From the NCBI GenBank assembly GCA_963612735.1, contig CAVDWX010000043.1:1-59994 (forward strand): a DNA stretch of 59,994 nt, in the 5' to 3' direction. Positions 50,116 through 57,241 of the stretch are shown piece by piece. This DNA comes from CAVDWX01 sp963612735. GTDB lineage: Bacteria; Bacillota_I; Bacilli_A; RFN20; CAG-826. The position numbers and the translations under genes were made by a program. The notes below the pieces were generated by a model. The model ran no database searches. It saw only the letters and a program-made list of their open reading frames with translations, and had not been told where the DNA came from. Position 1 is the first letter of the stretch. Every line of letters starts with the position of its first letter.

Positions 50116-50134
50116 TTATAAACATAGTTTATAA
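50116..50134. promoter_or_regulatory. Perfect palindrome upstream of transketolase
   Basis: TTATAAAC (50116-50123), ATA, GTTTATAA (50127-50134). It overlaps a TATAAT (50130-50135) and lies 46 bp before the tkt ATG; a TATACT at 50148-50153 is an alternative -10. It is probably an operator; a T-tract suitable for a terminator is lacking. Confidence 0.5.
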
Positions 50135-50180
50135 TAAATACTAATAATATACTAATTTTCTACTTAAAAGGAGTTAAAAA

Positions 50181-52154
50181 ATGAATAAGAAAATTGATGA
50201 TCTTTCAATAGCGACGATACGTTCTTTATGTATCGATATGATTAACAAAGCCAATTCTGGACACCCTGGAATGGCATTAGGCAGCGCCCCAATTCTTTAT
50301 ACCTTATTCACTAAACATTTAGTGGCTAATGGAAATGATAGCAAATGGGTTAATCGCGATCGATTTGTTCTTTCGGCAGGCCATGCTTCATCCTTACTTT
50401 ATGCTTTATTACATCTTTGTGGTTATAAATTAAGCCTTAAAGATTTAAAGAATTTTAGACAAATCGATTCTTTAACTCCTGGTCATCCCGAATATAATTA
50501 CACGGATGGAGTGGATGCTACAAGTGGACCACTCGGTCAAGGTATCGCTCAAGCTGTAGGCATGGCGATTGCAGAACAGAGTTTAGCCGCTAATTATAAA
50601 GATGGACACAAAATTATTAATCATTATACTTATGCTTTATGCGGTGATGGCTGTTTACAAGAAGGACTTTCACAAGAAGCCATTTCTTTAGCGGGGCATC
50701 AAAAATTAAATAAGTTAATTTTATTTTATGACGCAAATCAAGTTACTCTTGATGGGTCTTTAGATTTATCTTTTTCAGAATGTGTTAAAAACCGTTTCTT
50801 AGCCAGCGAATGGAATGTTATTGAAGTAAGAGATGGAAATGATGTCGATGCTATCGATAACGCGATTAAAGAAGCCAAAAAATCTAAAGATAAACCAACG
50901 ATGATACTTGTTCATACTGTAATCGGCTACGGAAGTAGCAAACAAGGCACTAGTAAAGTCCACGGTTCTCCTTTAGGAGTAGAAGACGGACATCATGCGA
51001 AAGTGGATGTTTATGGCTTTGATTATCCAGAATTCTTTATCCCTGAAAAAGTTAAAGCTCATTTTGCTGATGTCATCAAAAAGGGCGAAGAAGCAGAAGC
51101 GCTTTGGAATAAAGTATTTGAAAAATATCAGAAAGATTATCCAAAAGATGCTCAACGTTTCTTACTTTTAAAAGACGGAGATGTATCTAGTTATCTTCCT
51201 AACGTCGATCCAGAATTCGTGGCTGGTTCTTCTATTTCGACGCGTAACGCTTCTGGAAAAGCACTCAATGCTTTAATGCTTTCTATACCTAATTTAATTG
51301 GTGGATCCGCTGATGTAGCAGGTTCGGTTATGACTAAACTTGATGGAGGTGTTAATTTTACACCTACTTCTCGGGAAGGTCATAATATCAACTGGGGTAT
51401 TAGAGAATTTGCCACGGCTAGTGCTGCTAATGGAATATTGTTACATGGTGGTTTAAGAACATATGTTGGCTGTTTCTTAGTTTTTGCTGATTACATGAAA
51501 GCTGCGATCCGTATGGCGGGATTATCTCATCTTCCTTCTATTTATCTTTTCTCACACGATTCAATTGCAGTTGGAGAAGATGGACCAACTCATCAACCAA
51601 TCGAACAGTTAGCAATGCTTCGTTCCATTCCTAATGTGAGGGTAATTAGACCTTGCGATGAACGAGAAACTTATGCTGCTTATAGAGTTGCTTTAAAGAG
51701 TACTAAAAATCCAACTGCATTAATTTTATCTAGACAAAATCTTCCTTTATTAGAGGGAAGTAGCTCAAACGGCGTTAGTCATGGTGCTTATGTTATTTCA
51801 AAAGAGCAAAATGAAGCGGTACTTGATATTATTGCGACTGGTTCAGAAGTTTCTCTTGCTATTGAAGCTCAAAAAGTATTGTTACAAAAAGGAATTGATG
51901 TGAGAGTCATTTCTATGCCTTCCTGGGAATTATTTATGGAAACTGATAAAGAATATCAAGACAGCGTTTTAAATCTTCCCTACGAAAGAAGAGTTAGCGT
52001 TGAAATGCTTTCTACCTTTGGCTGGAGCAAATGGGCTAAATACAACATGGGATTAGATCATTTTGGAGCTTCAGCGCCAGCAAAAGACGTCATCAAGAAA
52101 TTTGATTTTACTAGTGAACATTTAGTTCGACTTTGCGAAGAAATATTAAAATAA
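50181..52154 (+). CDS. tkt: Transketolase
   Basis: 657 residues, full length. TPP/Mg motif GDGCLQEG...NKLILFYDANQ (GDG-x-N type), substrate His residues in ANSGHPGMALG and HGSPLG, the catalytic region RTYVGCFLVFADYMKAAIRMAGL, and HDSIAVGEDGPTHQPIEQLAMLR. It moves two-carbon units between sugar phosphates in the pentose phosphate pathway, linking ribose supply to glycolysis. AAGGAG precedes the ATG. Flanked by a palindrome upstream and a terminator downstream, so it is its own unit. Confidence 0.98.
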   Translation: MNKKIDDLSIATIRSLCIDMINKANSGHPGMALGSAPILYTLFTKHLVANGNDSKWVNRDRFVLSAGHASSLLYALLHLCGYKLSLKDLKNFRQIDSLTPGHPEYNYTDGVDATSGPLGQGIAQAVGMAIAEQSLAANYKDGHKIINHYTYALCGDGCLQEGLSQEAISLAGHQKLNKLILFYDANQVTLDGSLDLSFSECVKNRFLASEWNVIEVRDGNDVDAIDNAIKEAKKSKDKPTMILVHTVIGYGSSKQGTSKVHGSPLGVEDGHHAKVDVYGFDYPEFFIPEKVKAHFADVIKKGEEAEALWNKVFEKYQKDYPKDAQRFLLLKDGDVSSYLPNVDPEFVAGSSISTRNASGKALNALMLSIPNLIGGSADVAGSVMTKLDGGVNFTPTSREGHNINWGIREFATASAANGILLHGGLRTYVGCFLVFADYMKAAIRMAGLSHLPSIYLFSHDSIAVGEDGPTHQPIEQLAMLRSIPNVRVIRPCDERETYAAYRVALKSTKNPTALILSRQNLPLLEGSSSNGVSHGAYVISKEQNEAVLDIIATGSEVSLAIEAQKVLLQKGIDVRVISMPSWELFMETDKEYQDSVLNLPYERRVSVEMLSTFGWSKWAKYNMGLDHFGASAPAKDVIKKFDFTSEHLVRLCEEILK

Positions 52155-52197
52155 TTTTTGACTATATCTACTATATTAATTGTTGATTGATATATAT

Positions 52198-52233
52198 AAA
52201 TTTCCACGAGTAGAAATATCCGTGGAATTTTTA
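52198..52233 (+). terminator. Terminator after tkt
   Basis: TTCCACG (52202-52208) and CGTGGAA (52221-52227), extended by A/T pairs with one mismatch, then a T-rich run. Confidence 0.88.
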
Positions 52234-52253
52234 TAGATTTTTACATTCGTTAT

Positions 52254-52262
52254 TGATATAAT
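52254..52262 (+). promoter_or_regulatory. Extended -10 promoter of greA
   Basis: TGA-TATAAT (TG-n-TATAAT) with no clear -35; start predicted near 52269, with AAAGGAT as Shine-Dalgarno. Confidence 0.6.
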
Positions 52263-52287
52263 AACGCCGGTCGAAAGGATAATAGAT

Positions 52288-52767
52288 ATGATTAATGAAA
52301 AACAACAATTAACCAGAGCTGGTTATGATAAATTAAATGAAGAATTGCGAAACTTAATCGATAACGTTCGTGATGAAGTTAAACGCCAATTAGCGGAAGC
52401 ACGTGCCCAAGGCGATTTAAGTGAAAACGCTGATTATGATGCTGCTAGAGATCGTCAAGCGGAAGTCGAAGGCCGTATTAAAGAAATTGAAGATATTCTT
52501 AATAATTGCGTCATTATCGAAGAAGGAAATAATAAGAATCCTAAGAAAGTAAAATTAGGTTGTACTGTTACTATTAAATATTTAGAAACCGGTAAAGAAG
52601 ATTCTTATATGATAGTTGGAACCGTTGAAAGCGATCCATTCAATAAAAAAATATCCAACGCTTGCCCACTTGGTGAAGCTCTTATCAATCGTAGTGTAGG
52701 CGATGTAATCGAAATCAAAGGTCGTCGAAACTACAAAGTTGAAGTTTTAAAGATAGAATATATTTAA
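52288..52767 (+). CDS. greA: Transcription elongation factor GreA
   Basis: 159 residues. N-terminal coiled coil with the acidic tip LSENADYDAARDRQAEVEGRIKEIEDIL, which reaches the polymerase active site to stimulate cleavage of backtracked RNA, and the C-terminal FKBP-like domain with SNACPLGEALINRSVGDVIEI. Length and motifs are normal. It is preceded by an extended -10 promoter and followed by tandem hairpins, so it is monocistronic. Confidence 0.98.
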   Translation: MINEKQQLTRAGYDKLNEELRNLIDNVRDEVKRQLAEARAQGDLSENADYDAARDRQAEVEGRIKEIEDILNNCVIIEEGNNKNPKKVKLGCTVTIKYLETGKEDSYMIVGTVESDPFNKKISNACPLGEALINRSVGDVIEIKGRRNYKVEVLKIEYI

Positions 52768-52773
52768 AAAAAG

Positions 52774-52827
52774 TATATCTATTTTATAGATATAAAGAGA
52801 ATTCGAATAAGAATTCTTTTTATTTTT
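52774..52827 (+). terminator. Tandem hairpins after greA
   Basis: First TATATCTAT/ATAGATATA (52774-52782 and 52786-52794), a perfect 9-bp stem with a 3-nt loop. Then AAGAGAATTC/GAATTCTTTT (52795-52804 and 52811-52820) with one G-U pair and a T-tract to 52827, which is the actual terminator. Confidence 0.82.
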
Positions 52828-52841
52828 TAAAAAAATCATCG

Positions 52842-52868
52842 ATTTTCTTCCTATTTATATAATGGAGG
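52842..52868 (+). promoter_or_regulatory. Conserved upstream element, copy 2 (comEA-comEC)
   Basis: ATTTTCTTCCTATTTATATA (52842-52861), two bases, GGAGG (52864-52868): the same 20-mer and spacing as before the small peptide-radC operon at 33875. CTTCC can still pair with GGAGG, but the inner pairs seen in copy 1 are lost here, which favours recognition as DNA. Confidence 0.65.
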
Positions 52869-52876
52869 CTAAATTT

Positions 52877-53410
52877 ATGATTAAAATAATAATTGGGGTC
52901 GTCGTTGCGGCGATTATCGTCATTACAGCATTCATGCTCATAGACCCGGCTTTAAACTCTAATAGTGGTGATGGAGTATCTTTAGTTTCAACCGTTGATG
53001 GAATAAGAGTAGCTGTCGAAGGTGAAGTATTGAAAACTGGAACTTATACTCTTTTCGAAGGGGCTTTGATGTCTGATCTTATTGATATTGCTGGAGGCGT
53101 TACGGATGACGCTGATTCTTTAGCGTATTATCTTGACGCTCCATTAAGCGGAGGAACTTATTATATTGCTCCTAAATATGACGTTAGCGATATTTGCACA
53201 CAAAAAGAGATTAGCAAAGTTAATCTCAATACAGATGATGTTGAAACACTAACAACGGTGACAGGAATTACTACTTCAATTGCTAATTCTATTATTTCTT
53301 ATCGCAACGAAAACGAGATGTTTTATACCATCGAAGATGTTAAAAACGTTTATGGCGTTGGCGAAGCTACCTATAAAAAAATAAGAAATTATGTAATTTT
53401 GCATGATTAA
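52877..53410 (+). CDS. comEA: ComEA-type DNA receptor for natural transformation
   Basis: About 177 residues. N-terminal membrane anchor (residues 3-24), a SLBB-like domain (VAVEGEVLKTGTYTLFEGALMSDLIDIAGGV) and a C-terminal helix-hairpin-helix DNA-binding pair (SKVNLNTDDVETLTTVTGI, DVKNVYGVGEATYKKI). It holds incoming double-stranded DNA at the outer membrane face for ComEC. The start is placed at ATG 52877 because GGAGG lies 8 nt before it and the ATG at 52862 lies in front of that Shine-Dalgarno. The start overlaps the conserved 20-mer region shared with radC. Confidence 0.93.
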   Translation: MIKIIIGVVVAAIIVITAFMLIDPALNSNSGDGVSLVSTVDGIRVAVEGEVLKTGTYTLFEGALMSDLIDIAGGVTDDADSLAYYLDAPLSGGTYYIAPKYDVSDICTQKEISKVNLNTDDVETLTTVTGITTSIANSIISYRNENEMFYTIEDVKNVYGVGEATYKKIRNYVILHD

Positions 53411-53412
53411 AG

Positions 53413-55416
53413 GTGAAAATTTTATTAATCTTTATTTCGCTATTAATCGGCCTAAATCTTAGGCATGGATTATTGATATGGGGCGCTCTCACTCTTGCTA
53501 TTTCATTGTCTTTATTTATAAAAAAACAAAACATCCTTTACTTAGTTCATATCATACCTCTTTTAGTGGGAGTGGGAGTTACCTTCGTTCGTCTCGATTT
53601 TAATAAAGCAACATATAAAGGCATTGTTATAGAAAGTAAAACGAATTACTTTCTTTTTTCTTCTACTTTTGAAAAATTATATGTTTATAACAAAAATAAT
53701 AGTTACGAAATAGGCGATTATCTTTCCATTAGTGGAAGTAAATCTGATTTAAGCTTTGTTACTTTAGAATCTCAATTTGATTTTAAAGATTACCTAAATA
53801 AAAAAGGAGTGTATAAAGAACTTCATATTACTTCTATTGATGTTAATTTTAAAAGTCCGTTAAGAATCAATGCGATAAGAAATAAGTTTTTATCTTCTTT
53901 TGATGAGGATGCATCTTCTTTGATTAACGCTATTATGTTTTCAAATAACGATAGAAGTGAAATTAATAATGGTTTTTCTTATTTGCATATTTCTCGTCTA
54001 TTAAGCATGTCAGGCTTATATCTAGAAATATTCATTACTTTCTTTGCTTTTTTCTTTAAATTTAAAATGAAAGAAAAGACCGCTCGCCTATTAGCGTTTT
54101 TTCTTATTTCTCCATATTTATTAATAACTCTCCCTAAATTTTCTATCATTCGATTTGCCACTTTTTTCATCTTTAGATATATCAATGAATTCATTCTAAA
54201 AAAGAAATTATCATATCCTACTTTATTAGGGGTAGTTGGAATCTTGTTTTTAATTCTCAATCCTTATTTAGCGTATCAAGATAGTTTTTTATTAGGTTTT
54301 TTTATTCCACTTATAATTTACTTTTCTAAAGATATTACGATTGGAATGACTTCTTTTAAGAAGAAGTTATTCACTACTTTATTAATCATGGTATTTTTTA
54401 TTCCTTTTGAACTCAAATATTATCAGGAATTTTCACTCATTTCATATCCGCTTCAATTATTATTCACGCCCATTTTTATTCTTATTGCACTTAGTTCATT
54501 GTTGTGCTTTTATCACATTCCGCTTTATTCCGTTTCCTCTTTTTTATGTAAAATCAGTAGTGGAGTCGCTAAATTTTGTAAACCGATTTTTTGGGGCTTC
54601 CACGCTCCTAGTTTTATGAGTGGATTATTAATTGTTTTTTATGCATTTATCTTTGTTTTTATTTATTATCGTTCCATTAAATTTAAGCCGCTATATCGAT
54701 TTATCGGGATTAGTTTTATTATCTTCATTTGCCTATATTTAGCTCCGATTCATAATAGCTTTACTGGAGAAGTATCTTTTATTAACGTTGGTCAAGGCGA
54801 TGCTTGTTTGATTAGAAATAGAAATAAATGTTTATTAATCGATACTGGAGGAAGTATTTATCAAGACATTGGAAAAACAGTCCTCATCCCCTATTTAAAA
54901 AAGAAAAGAATTTATCAACTTGATTATGTCATAACTACACATGATGACTACGATCATAGCGGAGCTCTATCGATTTTAATATCGGATTTTAAAGTTAAAA
55001 AATATATTAATCAAAAAGAAGCATTCCCAGCAAAATATATTGGTATTACCTTTACTAATTATAATTTTGTTAATAGTGATGATACAAATGAATCTTCTCT
55101 TGTTATTGGTTTTTGTTTTCTTAATAAAGACTTTCTTATTATGGGGGATGCTCCAAAAAGCGTTGAGTATAACATAATGAAGGAAAATCCATATATTAAC
55201 TGTGATATTTTAAAAATAGGACATCACGGTTCTTCTACTTCGACATCGTATAAATTTATCGATTTTTTAAAACCGAATGAAGTGATTATTTCAGTTGGGA
55301 GAAATAATTATGGTCATCCCGAAGATAGCGTTTTAAATATTTTAAAAAGAAGAAACATTAAAATTAGAAGAACTGATCAAGAAGGAACTATCTCATATTG
55401 TGATTATCTTTTCTAA
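53413..55416 (+). CDS. comEC: ComEC/Rec2 DNA-uptake channel
   Basis: 667 residues beginning at GTG 53413, 2 nt after comEA. An N-terminal membrane part and OB-like loop, a multi-helix Competence domain (about 170-440, with HISRLLSMSGLYLEIF), and a C-terminal metallo-beta-lactamase-like nuclease domain with INVGQGDACLIRNRNKCLLIDTGGS, TTHDDYDHSGAL and LKIGHHGSSTSTS. It transports single-stranded DNA across the membrane, probably degrading the other strand. Both the channel and the nuclease motif look intact, so uptake competence is plausible. Confidence 0.95.
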   Translation: MKILLIFISLLIGLNLRHGLLIWGALTLAISLSLFIKKQNILYLVHIIPLLVGVGVTFVRLDFNKATYKGIVIESKTNYFLFSSTFEKLYVYNKNNSYEIGDYLSISGSKSDLSFVTLESQFDFKDYLNKKGVYKELHITSIDVNFKSPLRINAIRNKFLSSFDEDASSLINAIMFSNNDRSEINNGFSYLHISRLLSMSGLYLEIFITFFAFFFKFKMKEKTARLLAFFLISPYLLITLPKFSIIRFATFFIFRYINEFILKKKLSYPTLLGVVGILFLILNPYLAYQDSFLLGFFIPLIIYFSKDITIGMTSFKKKLFTTLLIMVFFIPFELKYYQEFSLISYPLQLLFTPIFILIALSSLLCFYHIPLYSVSSFLCKISSGVAKFCKPIFWGFHAPSFMSGLLIVFYAFIFVFIYYRSIKFKPLYRFIGISFIIFICLYLAPIHNSFTGEVSFINVGQGDACLIRNRNKCLLIDTGGSIYQDIGKTVLIPYLKKKRIYQLDYVITTHDDYDHSGALSILISDFKVKKYINQKEAFPAKYIGITFTNYNFVNSDDTNESSLVIGFCFLNKDFLIMGDAPKSVEYNIMKENPYINCDILKIGHHGSSTSTSYKFIDFLKPNEVIISVGRNNYGHPEDSVLNILKRRNIKIRRTDQEGTISYCDYLF

Positions 55417-55426
55417 ATAAACCTTG

Positions 55427-55432
55427 TAAAAT
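55427..55432 (+). promoter_or_regulatory. -10 of the phosphatase gene, 6 nt before ATG
   Basis: TAAAAT, 6 nt, ATG at 55439; no Shine-Dalgarno. The -35 (TTATCT at 55404-55409) is weak. Confidence 0.4.
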
Positions 55433-55438
55433 AAAAAC

Positions 55439-55909
55439 ATGTTAAAAATATGCTTTGTTTGTCATGGAAATATATGTCGTTCTCCACTTGCGGAATATGT
55501 ATTTAAATATTTGATTGCTAAAGATAATTTGAGTGATAAATTTATCGTCATATCAAGAGCGACTTCAAGTGAAGAAATTGGTAATGACATTTACCCTCCT
55601 ATTAAAAAAGAATTGGATAAAAACCATATTCCTTACCAAAGGCATTATGCTACTCAAATTGATGAAGAAGTAATTAAAGACTATGACTACATTATTGTCA
55701 TGGATAAATTTAACCTATCTTCTTTAAAAAAAAGATTTCCTCGTATTTATCACCATAAAATTCATCTTTTAAAAGAATATAGTGGGACTACTTGCGATAT
55801 TATTGACCCTTGGTATTCTCGAGATTTTACACGTGCTTACATTGATATTTATGATAGCTTAGTGGCTTTTCTTTCTTTTTTAAAAGAAAATGAACCAGTA
55901 TTAAGATAA
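55439..55909 (+). CDS. Low-molecular-weight protein tyrosine phosphatase
   Basis: 156 residues. P-loop VCHGNICRSP with nucleophile Cys8 and Arg14 (C-x5-R), the acid in IIDPWYSRDF, and MDKFNLSSLKKRFP. The fold serves protein-Tyr or protein-Arg phosphatases (YwlE, Wzb/Etp type); the substrate is unknown. It lies between comEC and holA, which are usually adjacent, so it looks inserted in that syntenic block. It has no Shine-Dalgarno and a -10-like hexamer 6 nt before the start. Confidence 0.95.
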   Translation: MLKICFVCHGNICRSPLAEYVFKYLIAKDNLSDKFIVISRATSSEEIGNDIYPPIKKELDKNHIPYQRHYATQIDEEVIKDYDYIIVMDKFNLSSLKKRFPRIYHHKIHLLKEYSGTTCDIIDPWYSRDFTRAYIDIYDSLVAFLSFLKENEPVLR

Positions 55910-55916
55910 GAATTAT

Positions 55917-55922
55917 TATAAT
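55917..55922 (+). promoter_or_regulatory. -10 of holA, 6 nt before ATG
   Basis: TATAAT, AATGAT, ATG (55929). No -35 and no Shine-Dalgarno. Confidence 0.45.
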
Positions 55923-55928
55923 AATGAT

Positions 55929-56897
55929 ATGATTTATTTAGTCTACGGTAACCAATCACCAACAATAAAAAGCAAAATTAAAAAGATTGCCAAAAGCAAC
56001 CTTCCTTTTATCGATGATATCAATTTTGTTAAATATGACGCTAGTGAGACACCTATTCAAGAAGTGGTGGATGAGTGCAATTATCTTCCGTTAGGATATG
56101 AACATAAAGTTATTTCATTAGAGAATACATATTTCTTATTAAAAGAAAAGAGTAAGAATAAAGTTGAAAGCGAACAAAATTACGATGAATTCATTAAATA
56201 TTTAAATTCTCCGAACTCGACAACTGATTTAATTGTTTCCGTCATATCTTCTTCTTTGGATGAGAAAAATGAAATTGTCAAATTATTAAAAAAGAAAGCC
56301 ACTATTGTGGAAGCTAAAGATCCAGATGAAAAGACTTATAAAGATTATATAAAGCGTTATATAGTCGAAAAGCTTAATGTTGACATTGACAATGACGCAT
56401 TAACTGAATTAGCGATTAGAACTGCTGGTGATGTCGCTCTAATGAAAAATAGCGCTGACAAATTAGCACTTTACACTAACCATATTACTTTTGATGATGT
56501 TTCCTTAATGGTGGTAAGACCATTAGAAGAAAATGTTTACAAAATCTTTAATTACTTATTAGCGGGTAAAAATAATGATGCATTAATGCTATATAAAGAT
56601 TTAAGAGCGAGTAATGTTGAACCCGTCACTTTAATTTCGATGTTAGCTAATCAATTTCGCTTGCTGAACGAAGTAATTTATTTATCGAGAAATGGCTTTT
56701 CTTATAACGAAATAGGTAAAGAATTAGGCATTAATGAAATTAGAGCTAAAATCTTAGCGGGTTATTCTTATTCATTTGGTGAACAAAAGCTTATCAATAT
56801 TTTAGAAACTTTATATAATCTCGATTTAAATATTAAAAGCGGCCTTTTCGACCGCTTCTATGCTTTTGAATTATTTTTAATAAATTTCCAACTTTAA
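55929..56897 (+). CDS. holA: DNA polymerase III delta subunit
   Basis: 322 residues. Three-domain clamp-loader subunit: an N-terminal AAA-like part with YLVYGNQSPTIKSKIKK, a middle domain (KNSADKLALYTNHITFDDVSLMV) and a C-terminal collar domain (VTLISMLANQFRLLNEVIYLSRNGFSYNEIGKELGI). It opens the beta clamp with tau and delta-prime. The position comEC-(phosphatase)-holA-rpsT is conserved in Bacillota. Its stop abuts that of convergent rpsT, and its last codons double as the rpsT terminator. Confidence 0.93.
   Translation: MIYLVYGNQSPTIKSKIKKIAKSNLPFIDDINFVKYDASETPIQEVVDECNYLPLGYEHKVISLENTYFLLKEKSKNKVESEQNYDEFIKYLNSPNSTTDLIVSVISSSLDEKNEIVKLLKKKATIVEAKDPDEKTYKDYIKRYIVEKLNVDIDNDALTELAIRTAGDVALMKNSADKLALYTNHITFDDVSLMVVRPLEENVYKIFNYLLAGKNNDALMLYKDLRASNVEPVTLISMLANQFRLLNEVIYLSRNGFSYNEIGKELGINEIRAKILAGYSYSFGEQKLINILETLYNLDLNIKSGLFDRFYAFELFLINFQL
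56831..56857 (-). terminator. rpsT terminator embedded in the holA coding region
   Basis: On the minus strand AAGCGGTC and GGCCGCTT pair over 8 bp (one T-G pair) around GAAAA, followed by TTTTAATATTT. It lies 41-67 nt past the rpsT stop, inside holA codons for KSGLFDRF. On the plus strand the same site has a mismatch, so holA transcription is less affected. Confidence 0.8.
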
Positions 56898-57161
56898 TTA
56901 TTTAAGAGTTGCCACTAATTTGGAGAGTTCACTCTTTTGTCTAGCGCCTGTGTTTTTATGTTGAACGCCATCGCTAACAGACTTATCAATTAAACGGAAT
57001 GCTTCCACTAATGAGGATTCGGCTAAGGCAAGATCTTTACTTTCAACTGCTAATCTAACTTTTTTAATGGCAGTTCTTAAAGCGCTTTTAATCGCTTTGT
57101 TACGGAGTCTTGCTTTTTCATTAGTTTTGTTTCTTTTAATTTGTGATTTTATGTTTGCCAT
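56898..57161 (-). CDS. rpsT: 30S ribosomal protein S20
   Basis: 87 residues, Lys/Arg-rich three-helix protein that binds 16S rRNA. MANIKSQIKRNKTNEKARLRNK, the KSALRTAIKKV helix and the GVQHKNTGARQKSELSK close are diagnostic. The minus-strand GAGAAGG precedes the ATG. It is convergent with holA with adjoining stops and terminates within holA. Confidence 0.98.
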   Translation of the reverse strand: MANIKSQIKRNKTNEKARLRNKAIKSALRTAIKKVRLAVESKDLALAESSLVEAFRLIDKSVSDGVQHKNTGARQKSELSKLVATLK

Positions 57162-57241
57162 ATTTTTACCTTCTCTTTCAATATCTTTGTTATACTATCA
57201 AAAACAATGAAATAATGCAATTATTTGTTAATAGATTTTTC

